A stretch of 36,674 bases of DNA from Legionella waltersii (GCF_001468085.1 NZ_LNZB01000051.1:1-36674), one strand, 5' to 3'. Positions 10,602 to 22,117 are shown, counted from the stretch's first letter. A program made the numbers and translations. Notes: a model not told the origin generated them from the sequence alone.

Positions 10602-12107
10602 TTACAGTTTTGTTTTATCCGCTAATGCTAAAGTATGACTCACGGTTTGGTGTACAAATTCCAACATAGGTTTGGGATATACACCTAATGCAATAACCAT
10701 TAGAGCCAACAAAATATAAGCACTTAATTCAAATCCAGAAATGTCCTTAAGAGCAGCGACTTTATCATTTGCAACAGGTCCAAATATCACTCTCTTATAC
10801 ATCCATAAAGTGTACGCTGCACCAACAATTAAGGTGGTTGCTGCCCAAAATGCTACCCAAAAGCCGGCTTTGATGCTACCTAGGATCACCATAAACTCCC
10901 CAACAAATCCAGAAGTTCCTGGTAATCCTGCATTAGCCATAGCAAATAGCATGAAGAGTGATGCAAAAATAGGCATTGTATTTACAATCCCGCCGAAGTC
11001 GGAAAGTTGTCGAGTATGCATACGATCGTAAATATATCCTACCCCAGCAAACATCGCGCTAGAGACAAACGCGTGCGAGATCATTATTACGATCGCCCCC
11101 TCAAGGATAAGACCAGCATTACTTAATCCTCCATGTTGCGCAATTGCAAAAATTGCAAAGCATCCTAGGGTGACAAAGCCCATATGTGAAATGGATGAAT
11201 ACGCAATTAGTTTTTTCATATCCTTTTGTATGATAGCCACTAGTCCAATGTATACTACCGCGATTAATGATAGAGCAACCATTACGCCGGCAAATTTATT
11301 GCAGGCATCGGGTACCATTGGTAGAGAAAATCGAATAAATCCATACGCCCCTAATTTTAATAAAATCGCGGCCAGTATGACTGATCCACCCGCAGGAGCT
11401 TCGGTGTGTGCATCCGGCAACCAGGTATGCACAGGGAACATTGGAATTTTAATGGCAAACCCGAGGAAGAAGGCAATAAATATGAGTGTTTGTGCAGTCA
11501 TCCCTAATTTAATTGCGTAGAAGGTTTCAATTTTAAATGACCCAGCGATATAACCCATGTACAAAAAGCTAGCTAACATGAGTACTGAACCTAAAAAGGT
11601 ATAAAGAAAGAATTTAATGGCGGCGTAGACACGGTTTTCCGATCCCCATATCCCGATAATAAGGTACATAGGAATTAAAGTAGCTTCCCAAAATATATAA
11701 AATACAATTGCATCAGTGGCGGCAAAAACCCCCATCAATAAACCTTGCATGATTAAAAAGGCCGCTAAATATTGTGAAATTCGCTTTGTGATACTGTCCC
11801 AAGTAGCCAATATGACAATCAAATTGGTAAAAATTGATAGGACCATGAGTAATAAAGATAAACCATCAATACCTAGGCTATAGTTAATTCCAAGCGATGG
11901 CATCCATGGTATTTCTACTAAATACTGCATCCCAAAGGTATCTATTTTAAATCCCTGGACTAAAGGAATGCAGAGCAATAAGCAGAGCAAGACTGTAAAG
12001 AGTGATAAATAACGAGATACATTAGGATTATTATCGTCTCCAGCAAATAGAATAAAGACCCCACCAAGTATTGGTAACCAAATTAATATATTAAGCAAAT
12101 ATTGCAT
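10602..12107 (-). CDS. nuoM: NADH-quinone oxidoreductase subunit M
   Basis: Second antiporter-like proton channel of the membrane arm, about 14 helices in 501 residues. The signature helix FYIFWEATLIPMYLIIGIWG holds the key Glu, and KIPMFPVHTWLPDAHTEAPAGGSVILAAILLKLGAYGF holds the channel Lys and conserved HTEAP. I chose the ATG at 12107 over an in-frame GTG one codon earlier (12110), because AGGGTG is then five bases upstream instead of two. It lies 15 bases from the nuoL stop. Confidence 0.97.
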   Translation of the reverse strand: MQYLLNILIWLPILGGVFILFAGDDNNPNVSRYLSLFTVLLCLLLCIPLVQGFKIDTFGMQYLVEIPWMPSLGINYSLGIDGLSLLLMVLSIFTNLIVILATWDSITKRISQYLAAFLIMQGLLMGVFAATDAIVFYIFWEATLIPMYLIIGIWGSENRVYAAIKFFLYTFLGSVLMLASFLYMGYIAGSFKIETFYAIKLGMTAQTLIFIAFFLGFAIKIPMFPVHTWLPDAHTEAPAGGSVILAAILLKLGAYGFIRFSLPMVPDACNKFAGVMVALSLIAVVYIGLVAIIQKDMKKLIAYSSISHMGFVTLGCFAIFAIAQHGGLSNAGLILEGAIVIMISHAFVSSAMFAGVGYIYDRMHTRQLSDFGGIVNTMPIFASLFMLFAMANAGLPGTSGFVGEFMVILGSIKAGFWVAFWAATTLIVGAAYTLWMYKRVIFGPVANDKVAALKDISGFELSAYILLALMVIALGVYPKPMLEFVHQTVSHTLALADKTKL

Positions 12108-12122
12108 CACTTCACCCTATCT

Positions 12123-14096
12123 TCAGCCTAGTATTAACCAGCAGAGAAAACCTAATAATCCAAACACCATCATTGTGGCGTAATGATAAAGATAGCCACT
12201 TTGCAAGTGGCGACCAACTTTAGATGCCCAGCGAACTAGACGTCCACTGCCATTTACAACCATGCCATCGATTAGCTCTTGATCACCAACTCGATAAAAC
12301 AGTTGACCTAAGCCCCTCGCTCCTTTTACAAAAAATAATTCATTGAAACTATCAAACCCATATTTATTCATTAATACTCGATAAATAATGGAACACCGTT
12401 GTGCAAAATAGCTTGGAATACTCGGAAAAACGATATAGCAAACCCAAGCGATGGCCGCACCTAAAACAGTAATCCAAAAGGGCAGTGCAGAGAATGCATG
12501 AATTGCACTTTCTAGAGGAGAACTAACTTCTTCAGCCAGATGGGCTAGTACATTATGTTCAGGCAAAACAAATAAAGATGAGCTCAGTAAGCTAGGTGAG
12601 TCAAATAGCATTGGCATATACAGAACATAACCAATTATAATTGAAGGAATAGCAAGTAAGACTAAAGGTAACCAAACTACCCAGGGCGATTCATGGATAT
12701 GGCTTAATGTATGCGTATCCATTCTTGGTTTGCCATGAAATGTCATAAATAAGGAACGGAACGTATAGAGCGCTGTTACCATGGCACCAAGAGTTACACA
12801 AAAATAAGCATATCCACTACCTGGAATACTGGATAATTGTGCAGCCTCAATAATCGTATCTTTTGAATAGAATCCTGCAAAAGGAGGGAATGCGCATAAT
12901 GCTAAGCTACCAATGACATAAGTTACATATGTGATTGGCATTTTATTCCAAAGCCCACCCATTTTTCTCATGTCTTGCTCATGATGCATTCCAATAATGA
13001 CTGATCCAGCACCAAGAAATAACAATGCTTTAAAGCACGCATGGGTTAGTAAATGGAACATACCTGCACTATACGCTGATGCTCCCATAGCTACCATCAT
13101 ATATCCAAGTTGAGACAGGGTTGAATAAGCAACAACACGTTTAATATCATTCATCACTAAAGCTAATATTCCAGTAAATAGAGCTCCTGTGGCTCCAATA
13201 ACAAGAATAAAGCTTAATGCTGTTTCAGATAACTCCATAAGTGGTGAAATTCGAGCCACCATAAAAACACCTGCCGTAACCATGGTTGCAGCATGAATTA
13301 GCGCAGAAATGGGTGTTGGGCCTTCCATAGACTCTGGAAGCCATACATGCAATGGTACTTGAGCTGATTTTCCCATTGCGCCAACAAATAATAACAAGCA
13401 AATAACCGTTATTAAGGACCAAGGGTGATTAGAAAAAAGTTCTATGTTCTGACTTGCGAGATAGCTAGCACTGCTAAAGACTTTATCGTATTCGAGACTG
13501 CCAGTGTAGGCAAAAACTAAACCAATACCTAATATAAACCCAAAGTCACCCACTCTATTTACTAAGAAAGCTTTAAGGCTTCCCTCAATGGCTGATTCCT
13601 TTTGATACCAGAATCCGATTAATAAGTAAGATACAAGCCCTACGCCTTCCCATCCAAAAAATAGCTGTAGAAAGTTATTCGAACTTACTAGCATTAACAT
13701 CATAAAAGTGAAGAGAGAAATATAGCTAAAAAATCGTTGGTAGCCATCATCGTCAGCCATGTAACCAATACTATATATATGGACTAACAACGATACAAAA
13801 TTAACAATTACTAGCATCACAACGGTTAGTGGGTCTATTAAAAATCCAATATTAAACTCATAGGGAAACGAAGTACCTCCGCTAGCCCATTGATAAAGGG
13901 GAGCAATTGTATTTGGTATTACTCCAGAAAAAACTCCATAGGACACGTACAATGAAAACAAGAAAGAGATGGACACCCCAAGAATAGTAACGCTATGGGC
14001 GCCGGCTCTCCCAATTTGATTACGAAAGAAACCAGCAATAGCCGATCCAAATAATGGTGCTAAAACAATCACTAAACAAAGTTGTTGTATACTCAC
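12123..14096 (-). CDS. nuoL: NADH-quinone oxidoreductase subunit L
   Basis: Largest antiporter-like subunit, at the distal end of the membrane arm. Its C-terminal amphipathic helix runs along the other pumps. The 657 residues include FFGWEGVGLVSYLLIGFWYQ with the conserved Glu and MGKSAQVPLHVWLPESMEGPTPISALIHAATMVTAGVF with the channel Lys and proline-rich loop. The hydrophilic stretch before the last helix (about 535-630) fits the lateral helix. The start is GTG, eight bases after AAAGG; no ATG gives a better N-terminus. The gap to nuoK is four bases. Confidence 0.97.
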   Translation of the reverse strand: MSIQQLCLVIVLAPLFGSAIAGFFRNQIGRAGAHSVTILGVSISFLFSLYVSYGVFSGVIPNTIAPLYQWASGGTSFPYEFNIGFLIDPLTVVMLVIVNFVSLLVHIYSIGYMADDDGYQRFFSYISLFTFMMLMLVSSNNFLQLFFGWEGVGLVSYLLIGFWYQKESAIEGSLKAFLVNRVGDFGFILGIGLVFAYTGSLEYDKVFSSASYLASQNIELFSNHPWSLITVICLLLFVGAMGKSAQVPLHVWLPESMEGPTPISALIHAATMVTAGVFMVARISPLMELSETALSFILVIGATGALFTGILALVMNDIKRVVAYSTLSQLGYMMVAMGASAYSAGMFHLLTHACFKALLFLGAGSVIIGMHHEQDMRKMGGLWNKMPITYVTYVIGSLALCAFPPFAGFYSKDTIIEAAQLSSIPGSGYAYFCVTLGAMVTALYTFRSLFMTFHGKPRMDTHTLSHIHESPWVVWLPLVLLAIPSIIIGYVLYMPMLFDSPSLLSSSLFVLPEHNVLAHLAEEVSSPLESAIHAFSALPFWITVLGAAIAWVCYIVFPSIPSYFAQRCSIIYRVLMNKYGFDSFNELFFVKGARGLGQLFYRVGDQELIDGMVVNGSGRLVRWASKVGRHLQSGYLYHYATMMVFGLLGFLCWLILG

Positions 14097-14100
14097 GATA

Positions 14101-14406
14101 TTAACCTTTTAAATGATTCATTTTATCTACATCAATATTGCCCCTATTTCTATAAAGCAACATGACTATAGCCAATCCAATAGCCGCTTCTGCAGCGGCT
14201 ACGGTTAAAATGAAAAAGACAAAAACTTGTCCACCCAAATCATTGTAGTAATGAGAAAATGCGATGAAATTCGTATTAACTGCTAATAGCATCAACTCAA
14301 CGCAAACTAGCAATAGGATAATATTTTTTCTATTCAGCATAATGCCAACAAGGCTTAAACCAAATAAGATAGAACCTAATATTAAATAGTTATAAACAGG
14401 TATCAT
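14101..14406 (-). CDS. nuoK: NADH-quinone oxidoreductase subunit K
   Basis: Small three-helix membrane subunit (101 residues, family about 100) of the proton-translocation core next to NuoA and NuoJ. The helix [23 protein letters not shown] carries the essential membrane glutamate (Glu37 in VCVELM), and the third helix [21 protein letters not shown] carries the second (about Glu73). It lies between nuoJ and nuoL with short gaps. Confidence 0.97.
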   Translation of the reverse strand: MIPVYNYLILGSILFGLSLVGIMLNRKNIILLLVCVELMLLAVNTNFIAFSHYYNDLGGQVFVFFILTVAAAEAAIGLAIVMLLYRNRGNIDVDKMNHLKG

Positions 14407-14425
14407 AAAGGATTCCCCAATATTC

Positions 14426-15079
14426 TTATTTCTCTGATTTCATACTCACTAAATGCACTCGATCTTCTTTTCTTGTCATAATTTGCTGAGTAATATTTTG
14501 GCGTTTCGAACGAATTGCCCCCCTATGTGCCAGTGTAATGGCTGAAATAATAGCCACCAGTAAAATGACAGCAGCAATTTCAAAGGCAAGGAAATAATCG
14601 GTATATAACACCAATCCTAGAGCTTCTGTATTAGAGATTTTGCCCACGGAGTTATCAACTGGTTCTGATAAATCTTGAATTTGTGCATCCGTTGTTTCTA
14701 TTACTGGTTGATTTTGTACGCTCGACATAAGCGCTTCCTTAGGGATTGCAACCATAAGCAAGCCAGTTAATAAAGCAACCAAAACCAATCCGAACGGCAG
14801 GTATTTCATAAAATGCGATTTCATGCTTTCAATGTCAATATTGAGCATCATGACCACAAATAAAAAAAGAGTCATTACGGCACCGACATACACTAAAACT
14901 AATATGAGAGCCAGAAACTCAGCTTCAGCTAATATCCACAGAACTGAGCTAGCAAAAAAAGTTAGCACCAGAAATAAAACACAGCGTACTGGGTTATTTT
15001 GCGTTATAACCATCAAAGCAGATCCAATTGCTAATATCGAAAAAACATAATAGATAACTTGGACTAGCGACTCATGCAT
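14426..15079 (-). CDS. nuoJ: NADH-quinone oxidoreductase subunit J
   Basis: Five-helix membrane subunit of complex I. The N-terminal half is diagnostic: [54 protein letters not shown], containing the pi-bulge helix. At 217 residues it is longer than the 184 of E. coli. The extra length is a hydrophilic Gln/Asp/Glu-rich loop (about 112-148) before the last helix and a charged tail. It starts 11 bases after the nuoI stop. Confidence 0.96.
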   Translation of the reverse strand: MHESLVQVIYYVFSILAIGSALMVITQNNPVRCVLFLVLTFFASSVLWILAEAEFLALILVLVYVGAVMTLFLFVVMMLNIDIESMKSHFMKYLPFGLVLVALLTGLLMVAIPKEALMSSVQNQPVIETTDAQIQDLSEPVDNSVGKISNTEALGLVLYTDYFLAFEIAAVILLVAIISAITLAHRGAIRSKRQNITQQIMTRKEDRVHLVSMKSEK

Positions 15080-15090
15080 ATATCACCCCA

Positions 15091-15591
15091 TTAACGGTAT
15101 TTTTCATCTGCTGCTCTATCAGCTGCTAGTTTTGATTCCATTAAATCACCTACCGCTAAGAGCTTTTCTTTAGTCATAATATTTTGTCCACGTTCACTAA
15201 TGTGGTAGTGGTGAATCGGAGTAACCACAATCGAATCTACTGGGCACGACTCCTCACAAAGACCACAATTTATGCATTTGAACATATCAATATCATAACG
15301 AGTGGTTCGCCTTGATCCATCTTCACGTGGCTCTGATTCAATGGTTATTGCTAGCGCTGGACATACAGCCTCGCACAGCTTACATGCAATACATCTTTCC
15401 TCACCATTAGGATATCGACGCAAAGCAAGCAATCCCCTAAAACGCGGGGATAGTGGTGTTTGCTCCTCAGGGAATTGCACGGTGATTTTTTTTCTAAAAA
15501 AATACTTTAGAGTTACATTCAACCCTGCCAATAGCTCTACGAGCAAGTAACTACGGATATAATGTTTAATATACTGATATGCTTTTTTCAT
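15091..15591 (-). CDS. nuoI: NADH-quinone oxidoreductase subunit I
   Basis: Peripheral-arm subunit carrying iron-sulfur clusters N6a and N6b, passing electrons from NuoG to NuoB. Two complete ferredoxin motifs are visible: C67-IA-C70-KL-C73-EAV-C77-P and C106-IN-C109-GL-C112-EES-C116-P. The N-terminal amphipathic segment (1-35) contacts the membrane. The 166 residues are close to the family length. It is 18 bases downstream of nuoH. Confidence 0.98.
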   Translation of the reverse strand: MKKAYQYIKHYIRSYLLVELLAGLNVTLKYFFRKKITVQFPEEQTPLSPRFRGLLALRRYPNGEERCIACKLCEAVCPALAITIESEPREDGSRRTTRYDIDMFKCINCGLCEESCPVDSIVVTPIHHYHISERGQNIMTKEKLLAVGDLMESKLAADRAADEKYR

Positions 15592-15609
15592 CGGCTTCTC
15601 TTTTAACCG

Positions 15610-16632
15610 TCAAAACCAAGGTTTAACATGAGCAACTACCATTAAGGCGGTAACAATTACCCACACAATAGTCACTGGAATAAGTATTTTCCAACCTAAA
15701 CGCATCAACTGATCATATCTATACCTGGGGAATGTTGCTCTGACCCATAAATACACAAATAAAAAGAAACTTATTTTAAGCAGTAACCATACAAATCCAG
15801 GAACAACAAAAAATACTTGGTCTAAAAATGAAATTCCCTCAAATGGTGATAACCATCCTCCCATAAACAAAACAGCCATCACAGTGGATATTAAGATCAT
15901 GCTGGCATATTCGGATAGGAAAAAGAGAGCAAAACCAATTCCTGAATATTCGACATGGAAGCCTGCTACGATTTCAGATTCACCTTCTGCTAAATCAAAA
16001 GGGGCTCTGTTTGTTTCAGCAATTCCTGCAATCCAGAAAACCAAGAACAGTGGCAACAGAGGTATAAACCACCAATGCAGAATACCACCCTTTTGTGAAT
16101 AGACAATATCGCTCAGATTCATACTGCCTGCAGCTAAAAGGACCCCCACAAACGCAAATCCCATAGCAATCTCATAAGATACAGTTTGGGCCGCACTTCT
16201 CAATGCACCAAACATGGCGTATTTTGAATTTGATGCCCACCCTGCGATTAGTACTCCATAAACACCTAGAGAACTCATCGCAAAAAGGTAGAGGACACCA
16301 GCACTAATGTTGGCTAATACCAGTCCTTCTTGAAAAGGGATAACTGCCCATCCAGCTAATGAAGGAACTAAGGCAAATAATGGAGCTATCACAAATAGGT
16401 ACTTATTTGAGCGATGAGGCACAATGATTTCTTTTGTTATCAGTTTAATAAGATCAGCAAAAGGTTGTAGCAACCCTTTTAAGCCAACTCGATTAGGGCC
16501 TATTCGCACTTGAATATAGCCAATCACTTTGCGCTCTGCATAAGTTAAATACGCAACGCATATTAACAAAGGCACAACGATTACTAATATTTTTATAACT
16601 ATCCAAATTAATATGCCAATAGAATGAAGCAT
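15610..16632 (-). CDS. nuoH: NADH-quinone oxidoreductase subunit H
   Basis: Membrane subunit that forms the quinone-binding chamber with NuoB and NuoD. The 340 residues are consistent with eight or nine helices. Recognised motifs are [38 protein letters not shown] near the N-terminus and [37 protein letters not shown], the acidic loop lining the quinone cavity, followed by [20 protein letters not shown]. It starts 12 bases after the nuoG stop. Confidence 0.98.
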   Translation of the reverse strand: MLHSIGILIWIVIKILVIVVPLLICVAYLTYAERKVIGYIQVRIGPNRVGLKGLLQPFADLIKLITKEIIVPHRSNKYLFVIAPLFALVPSLAGWAVIPFQEGLVLANISAGVLYLFAMSSLGVYGVLIAGWASNSKYAMFGALRSAAQTVSYEIAMGFAFVGVLLAAGSMNLSDIVYSQKGGILHWWFIPLLPLFLVFWIAGIAETNRAPFDLAEGESEIVAGFHVEYSGIGFALFFLSEYASMILISTVMAVLFMGGWLSPFEGISFLDQVFFVVPGFVWLLLKISFFLFVYLWVRATFPRYRYDQLMRLGWKILIPVTIVWVIVTALMVVAHVKPWF

Positions 16633-16644
16633 TTTTTTACCTAT

Positions 16645-18996
16645 CTAGCGCTTAATAGTTATTGCAGCAAATGAATGTCCGAGATCAACTGTCTCTGGCA
16701 TTGCATTAGCTACCCATACCACATCTGTCGCAATGCGATTATCTCGTTTTAGCGGCAATGTTATCTCAATCTCTCCTTGAGATACAGTGGCAATTTCTTC
16801 TAAATTTAATCGATCAGCTGTTGCTGGATTGATCCTTATGCAGGCTGTTTCTGATGCAGCACAATGCTGCAGCTCTGTTGCATTTCTTACAATAGCATCA
16901 ATACGATAAAGCGGCCACTCACCCACTCTTACTAATGATTCATTGATTACTGGTAATGACTCTGGGTAATAAGGTTTATACTCTTGCTCTAAGGTCATTG
17001 CTACATGTTCTTTTACTTCTGTAAGGACATCTTCTGAAGAAAGGTAGTCAAATTGTTTGAGTTGGAATAGATTACCTAAGACTCTGAGCACCTTCCAAGC
17101 AGGCCTAGCCTCTCCATGAGGCTGTAATGCGCCTTTAACGCTTTGCCATGTATTATCAATGTTTATGTAGGTACCAGAGGTTTCTGCAAAGGGAGCAATA
17201 GGTAAAATAACATCCGCATAATCTCGCATTGAATCGTGATTGAATGCAGTCAGTAACACGACAAATTCTGCAGCAAGCATTGATTGCCTAGCACCACTAG
17301 GATTGGCAAAATCAAAACCTGGTTCAACCCCCATTAAAAGGTAACCTTTTAATTTTTCAGATAATGATTGTTGTACATTAAGACCTGTTTCAGCGCTGGC
17401 TTTACCTGCAACAGTTCGATGAGGCAACATTCCTGCTATACAAGCCCCAGCAGTATTTGAACCGTGAGTAAGTCTCACGAGTTTGGCTCCACTTAATTTC
17501 TGAATGGTATAAATTAATGTACGAATTAATGATGCTTCCGGATGATTTTCGCAAATCGCGCCAGTAACTAGGCAAGCCCGTTCCTCTTTCAGAGCTTTAG
17601 ACATTTGTTTACTGACTTTATCTGCCTCAAGCCCAATTAATAGTTTTTGCACTTCTTCGGGCAAGGAGCTACTAGTTCCTGCTAACGCTAAAGCCAATTT
17701 AGCTAATTGCATGGGCATTTCTAGTGGGCTAATAACTGATTTTCCTGAAACATCAAAATGATAATCATAATCTACTGGGTTGATTGCAAAAATCGTGGCT
17801 CCATTCCTATTTGCTTTTCGAACTTTTAGTCCAGCCAAGGGCACTTCTCTATGAATATTACAGCCGATTATAATAATTGATTGTTGATGCTCAATCTCAG
17901 CATACTTAAGGGAGTTAGTAGGTACAGTTGCTTGATTATCCTGATCTTTGAAGTCCGTTTGATGAAGTCGATGGTCTAAATTATTAACACCTAGTTCGCG
18001 CATCAGCTTTTGCAATAAATACATTTCTTCAAGCGTAGAAGAGCTTGAACAAAATGCCGCGAATTGATCAGGACCATTTTGTTTTATTATTTTGCTCATT
18101 CCATCTGCCGTGTATTTCAGTGCGGTTTCCCAATCCACCTCTTCCCATTGTCCATTACGTTTAATTTGGGGTTTGCTAGTTCTAGAGCTTGAATTTAAGC
18201 CTAAATAGCTAAATCGATCTCTGTCCGATAACCAAGATTCATTGATTTCTTCATTGTCTCGTGGCACCACTCTCATTAACTTATTGTTTCGAGTATGAAT
18301 GTAAACATTGGAACCAAGACAATCGTGAGGGGCTATACTGTCGTGTTGAACGAGTTCCCAAGCTCTTGCGGTAAAACGATACGGTTTGGAGGTTAATGCG
18401 CCAACTGGGCATAAATCGATGATATTCCCTGAAACCTCGGAAGACATGCTGTGTTGTACATAGGTACCAATTTGCATGTGCTCACCGCGCCCTGTTGCAC
18501 CTAACTCTCGCACCCCAGCAATTTCATCTCCAAATCGAACACAACGAGTACAATGTATACAGCGTGTCATTTCAGTAGAAATTAAGGTCCCTAAATCGTC
18601 ATCTTCGACTGCACGCTTCGTTTCAGCGTAAACTGATTTGTCATCACCAAAACCCATTGAAATGTCCTGCAGTTCACACTCACCACCTTGATCACATATA
18701 GGGCAATCAAGTGGGTGATTGATAAGCAGGAACTCCATTACAACCTTTTGTGAATGCAATGCTTGCTCTGATTTGGTAAAAACCTTCATTCCATTCGTAA
18801 TTGGTGTAGCACAAGCCGGCACTGGTTTTCTACCATTCTCAACCTCTACAAGACACATACGGCAGTTTGCAGCAACCGATAATTTTTTATGGTAGCAAAA
18901 ACGAGGAATATAAATACCTGCCTCATCTGCAACCTCAATAATCATTTTGCCGTTTTCTGCTTCAAGTGTTTTACCGTCTATTTCAATAGTAGCCAT
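16645..18996 (-). CDS. nuoG: NADH-quinone oxidoreductase subunit G
   Basis: Largest peripheral subunit, carrying several Fe-S clusters. Cluster ligands are visible: 2Fe-2S N1b at Cys34, Cys45, Cys48 and Cys62; N5 at His94, Cys98, Cys101 and Cys107; N4 at Cys146, Cys149, Cys152 and Cys196. A degenerate molybdopterin-oxidoreductase domain fills the rest (about 220-700) without catalytic function in complex I. The open frame reaches a TTG at 19002, but ATG at 18996 gives 783 residues beginning MATIEIDGKTLEA with AGAAGG eight bases upstream, so I use it. I see no CxxCxxxC N7 motif like that of E. coli. Confidence 0.97.
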   Translation of the reverse strand: MATIEIDGKTLEAENGKMIIEVADEAGIYIPRFCYHKKLSVAANCRMCLVEVENGRKPVPACATPITNGMKVFTKSEQALHSQKVVMEFLLINHPLDCPICDQGGECELQDISMGFGDDKSVYAETKRAVEDDDLGTLISTEMTRCIHCTRCVRFGDEIAGVRELGATGRGEHMQIGTYVQHSMSSEVSGNIIDLCPVGALTSKPYRFTARAWELVQHDSIAPHDCLGSNVYIHTRNNKLMRVVPRDNEEINESWLSDRDRFSYLGLNSSSRTSKPQIKRNGQWEEVDWETALKYTADGMSKIIKQNGPDQFAAFCSSSSTLEEMYLLQKLMRELGVNNLDHRLHQTDFKDQDNQATVPTNSLKYAEIEHQQSIIIIGCNIHREVPLAGLKVRKANRNGATIFAINPVDYDYHFDVSGKSVISPLEMPMQLAKLALALAGTSSSLPEEVQKLLIGLEADKVSKQMSKALKEERACLVTGAICENHPEASLIRTLIYTIQKLSGAKLVRLTHGSNTAGACIAGMLPHRTVAGKASAETGLNVQQSLSEKLKGYLLMGVEPGFDFANPSGARQSMLAAEFVVLLTAFNHDSMRDYADVILPIAPFAETSGTYINIDNTWQSVKGALQPHGEARPAWKVLRVLGNLFQLKQFDYLSSEDVLTEVKEHVAMTLEQEYKPYYPESLPVINESLVRVGEWPLYRIDAIVRNATELQHCAASETACIRINPATADRLNLEEIATVSQGEIEITLPLKRDNRIATDVVWVANAMPETVDLGHSFAAITIKR

Positions 18997-19013
18997 GGTC
19001 AAAACCTTCTAAT

Positions 19014-20291
19014 TTATGCTGCAACAATCGAGCGTTTATGCTTGATAAAATATTCGAACTCATGTTGAAAATGCTTAACAAAGCTCTGTACTGGCCAAGC
19101 TGCTGCCTCACCTAATGCACAAATAGTTCTACCCTCAATGTTGTTAGCAACATTGACTAATTTCTCTACATCGCCAGGCTCACCATGTCCATCTTTAATG
19201 CGATGTAATAAACGTACCAACCATCCTGTTCCTTCACGGCATGGTGTACATTGCCCACATGATTCATCCATATAAAATTCAGAAATGCGATACAACGCAT
19301 CAACCATGCAAGTAGTTTCATCCATAATAATCACAGCACCAGAACCAAGACCTGATCCTGCCTTTTGTATGCTGTCATAGTCCATGTCTAAACCAAGCAT
19401 TACATCTCCTGGTAAGACGGGCATTGAAGTACCGCCAGGAATGACCGCTTTAATTTTGCGATTTTCGATGACGCCGCCAGCTAAATCCAGCAGTGTTTTA
19501 AAAGGGGTACCAAGAGGTATTTCAAAATTTCCTGGCTTGTTAACATGACCACTTACACTAAAACATTTTGTACCGCCATTGTTTGGTTTCCCTAATTTAA
19601 GAAACCACTCACCGCCTTTTTCTAGAATAACTGGTACCGAAGCAAAGGTTTCGGTATTGTTGATAGTCGTAGGCTTTCCATACAATCCGAAATTCGCTGG
19701 AAAAGGAGGTTTAAATCTCGGCTGACCCTTTTTACCCTCGAGAGAGTTTAATAGTGCGGTTTCTTCACCACAAATGTAAGCACCTGCCCCCAAATGGTTA
19801 TACAAGTCAAAATCCACACCTGTACCCATGATATTTTTTCCCAGTAATCCAGCATCATAAGCTTCTTTCAAAGCAGCTTCAGTGCGCTCAAAAGGTAACC
19901 AGAATTCTCCACGGATGTAATTATAACCAACAGAGGCTCCCATGACATATCCAGCGATGGCCATCCCTTCAATCAATTGATGCGGATTTAAAGCGAGGAT
20001 TTCCCTATCTTTACAAGTGCCTGGTTCTCCTTCATCCGAATTACAAACCACGTATTTCTGAACAGGCGTATTCCTGTTCATAAAGCTCCATTTTAGTCCT
20101 GTTGGGAAACCAGCACCGCCTCTTCCACGTAAAGAGGATGTTTTTAATTCATCAATTATTTGTTGCGGTGGCGTTTGTTCTTTTAATATTTTACGCCATG
20201 CGCTATAGCCACCAATGCTCTCATAGCTAGCCATTGACCAAGGTTCTGGCAGATGAAATGTTCGATAACAAACTTGATTTAGTTCAACCAT
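19014..20291 (-). CDS. nuoF: NADH-quinone oxidoreductase subunit F
   Basis: Carries the NADH and FMN sites and cluster N3, where hydride enters complex [20 protein letters not shown] (residues 53-71) is the NADH/FMN-binding glycine-rich motif. [16 protein letters not shown] and [32 protein letters not shown] are further signatures. The N3 ligands are [12 protein letters not shown] (about 344-355) and a distal Cys in [12 protein letters not shown] (about 391). The 425 residues match the family. It is 12 bases behind nuoE and 17 before the chosen nuoG start. Confidence 0.98.
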   Translation of the reverse strand: MVELNQVCYRTFHLPEPWSMASYESIGGYSAWRKILKEQTPPQQIIDELKTSSLRGRGGAGFPTGLKWSFMNRNTPVQKYVVCNSDEGEPGTCKDREILALNPHQLIEGMAIAGYVMGASVGYNYIRGEFWLPFERTEAALKEAYDAGLLGKNIMGTGVDFDLYNHLGAGAYICGEETALLNSLEGKKGQPRFKPPFPANFGLYGKPTTINNTETFASVPVILEKGGEWFLKLGKPNNGGTKCFSVSGHVNKPGNFEIPLGTPFKTLLDLAGGVIENRKIKAVIPGGTSMPVLPGDVMLGLDMDYDSIQKAGSGLGSGAVIIMDETTCMVDALYRISEFYMDESCGQCTPCREGTGWLVRLLHRIKDGHGEPGDVEKLVNVANNIEGRTICALGEAAAWPVQSFVKHFQHEFEYFIKHKRSIVAA

Positions 20292-20303
20292 GGCTACGCA
20301 CCT

Positions 20304-20807
20304 TTATTCGTATTGTTGCAATACTTTATCTATCACATCAGTGGTTAGATTTTCATGATAATCTTTATCCACTTGCATCATAGGAGCATTTACACAAGCT
20401 CCGAGGCACTCAACCGAGCGAAGAGTAAAACGGCCGTCTTTGGTTGTTTCACCCAGTTTAATGCCTAATTTATTTTCTAAATGATTAACAACAACTGATG
20501 AATCTCTGAGCATGCAAGAGATGTTAGTGCATACATTAATTAGGTGTCTTCCGACAGGCTTATGCTCATACATCGTATAAAAGCTAGCCACTTCATAAAC
20601 GGCTATAGGAGCCATGTCCAGATATTCAGCAACTGCGTTCATCAATTCTGTTGTTAAATGATTATGCTCTTCTTGAACGATACGAAGAGCACTCATAACA
20701 GCTGACTGTTTTTGATCCGCAGGATATTTTGCTACCCAGTGCTTAATCTCACTCAGGCGCTTTGCGGACACTAATTGATGTAATTTCTTTTCTGATGTTT
20801 CAGACAT
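20304..20807 (-). CDS. nuoE: NADH-quinone oxidoreductase subunit E
   Basis: Thioredoxin-like subunit with 2Fe-2S cluster N1a beside the FMN. Cluster cysteines are C93, C98 (VCTNISCML), C134 and C138 (ECLGACVNAP), the standard CX4C...CX3C arrangement. The N-terminal helical part (APIAVYEVASFYTMY) is typical. Length 167 equals the E. coli protein within a residue. A 56-base gap separates it from nuoD. Confidence 0.98.
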   Translation of the reverse strand: MSETSEKKLHQLVSAKRLSEIKHWVAKYPADQKQSAVMSALRIVQEEHNHLTTELMNAVAEYLDMAPIAVYEVASFYTMYEHKPVGRHLINVCTNISCMLRDSSVVVNHLENKLGIKLGETTKDGRFTLRSVECLGACVNAPMMQVDKDYHENLTTDVIDKVLQQYE

Positions 20808-20863
20808 TTTAAACCTTTATCTTTTTTGTTCAGTACCTTTATAGGGATACCCTTGTATTAAAT

Positions 20864-22117
20864 TTACCGATCAATCTCACCAAACACGATATCTTGACTA
20901 GCTAGTATTGCTACCCCATCAGCGAGCATATGACCTCTAACCATTTCATCAAAACTTGATAAATGTGAAAATCCTGGAGCCCTAATTTTTAAACGATAGG
21001 GCTTATTTGCACCATCTGAAACCATGTATATACCAAATTCGCCTTTAGGAGCTTCTACAGCAGAGTAAACCTCTCCGCGCGGCAAACAGAACCCTTCAGT
21101 AAATAATTTAAAATGATGAATCAAAGCTTCCATGTCATGTTTCATTACAACACGTCGTGGAGGTGTAATCTTGTGATCATCTATTTTTACTGGGCCAGGA
21201 TGTTTTCTAAGCCATTCAATACATTGTCTTACAATGCGATTTGATTGTCTTAACTCCTCAACCCTTACTAAATATCTATCGTAGCAATCCCCGCTTTTTC
21301 CTACTGGAACATCAAAATCCACTTTATCATAAGCAGCATAACTTTGTTTTTTACGGAGATCCCAAGCAACCCCAGAGGCTCTTAACATAGGCCCAGAAAA
21401 GCCCCACTGGAGTGCCTGCTCTGGCGAAACCACACCGATGTCTACAGTTCGTTGCTTCCAGATACGGTTATCCGTTAATAATGTTTCGTATTCATCCACG
21501 CATTTTGGAAAACGCTCAGTAAAGGCCCACAGAAAATCAAGTAGACTGCCGTGCCTATCCTTATTCATTTTTTCCACTTCTCTTTCGTTATGCCATCGTG
21601 ATGGCTTGTATTGTGGCATGGACTCCGGCAAATCTCTCGCTACCCCACCTGGCCTATAATAGGTAGCATGCATACGTGCACCTGACACTGCTTCGTAGCA
21701 ATCAAATAGATCCTCTCGCTCTCTAAAACAATACAAGAATACTGTCATTGCACCTATATCTAAAGCGGTAGCTCCTAGCCATAAAAGGTGGTTTAATATT
21801 CTGGTTACTTCGTCGAAGAGTGTACGAATGTATTGGGCTCGTATTGGTGGTTCTATGCCTAATAATTTTTCAATGGCTCTAACGTAAGCATGTTCATTAC
21901 ACATCATGGAAACGTAATCTAATCTATCCATGTAACCTATGCTTTGAAGATAAGGTTTTGTTTCTGCTAATTTTTCAGTAGCACGATGCAACAATCCAAT
22001 ATGAGGATCGGCACGAACAATGGTTTCTCCTTCAAGTTCAAGCACTAATCGCAATACACCATGGGCAGCTGGATGTTGTGGCCCGAAGTTCAAAGTGTAG
22101 TTTTTTAATTCTATCAT
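20864..22117 (-). CDS. nuoD: NADH-quinone oxidoreductase subunit D
   Basis: 49-kDa-type subunit, related to the large subunit of NiFe hydrogenases, forming the quinone pocket with NuoB. Motifs are [23 protein letters not shown] (N-terminal loop), [20 protein letters not shown]-like [24 protein letters not shown], and [28 protein letters not shown] near the C-terminus. The start ATG overlaps the nuoC stop by one base (TAATG), so translation is coupled. NuoC and NuoD are separate genes here, unlike the fused nuoCD of E. coli. Length is 417. Confidence 0.98.
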   Translation of the reverse strand: MIELKNYTLNFGPQHPAAHGVLRLVLELEGETIVRADPHIGLLHRATEKLAETKPYLQSIGYMDRLDYVSMMCNEHAYVRAIEKLLGIEPPIRAQYIRTLFDEVTRILNHLLWLGATALDIGAMTVFLYCFREREDLFDCYEAVSGARMHATYYRPGGVARDLPESMPQYKPSRWHNEREVEKMNKDRHGSLLDFLWAFTERFPKCVDEYETLLTDNRIWKQRTVDIGVVSPEQALQWGFSGPMLRASGVAWDLRKKQSYAAYDKVDFDVPVGKSGDCYDRYLVRVEELRQSNRIVRQCIEWLRKHPGPVKIDDHKITPPRRVVMKHDMEALIHHFKLFTEGFCLPRGEVYSAVEAPKGEFGIYMVSDGANKPYRLKIRAPGFSHLSSFDEMVRGHMLADGVAILASQDIVFGEIDR

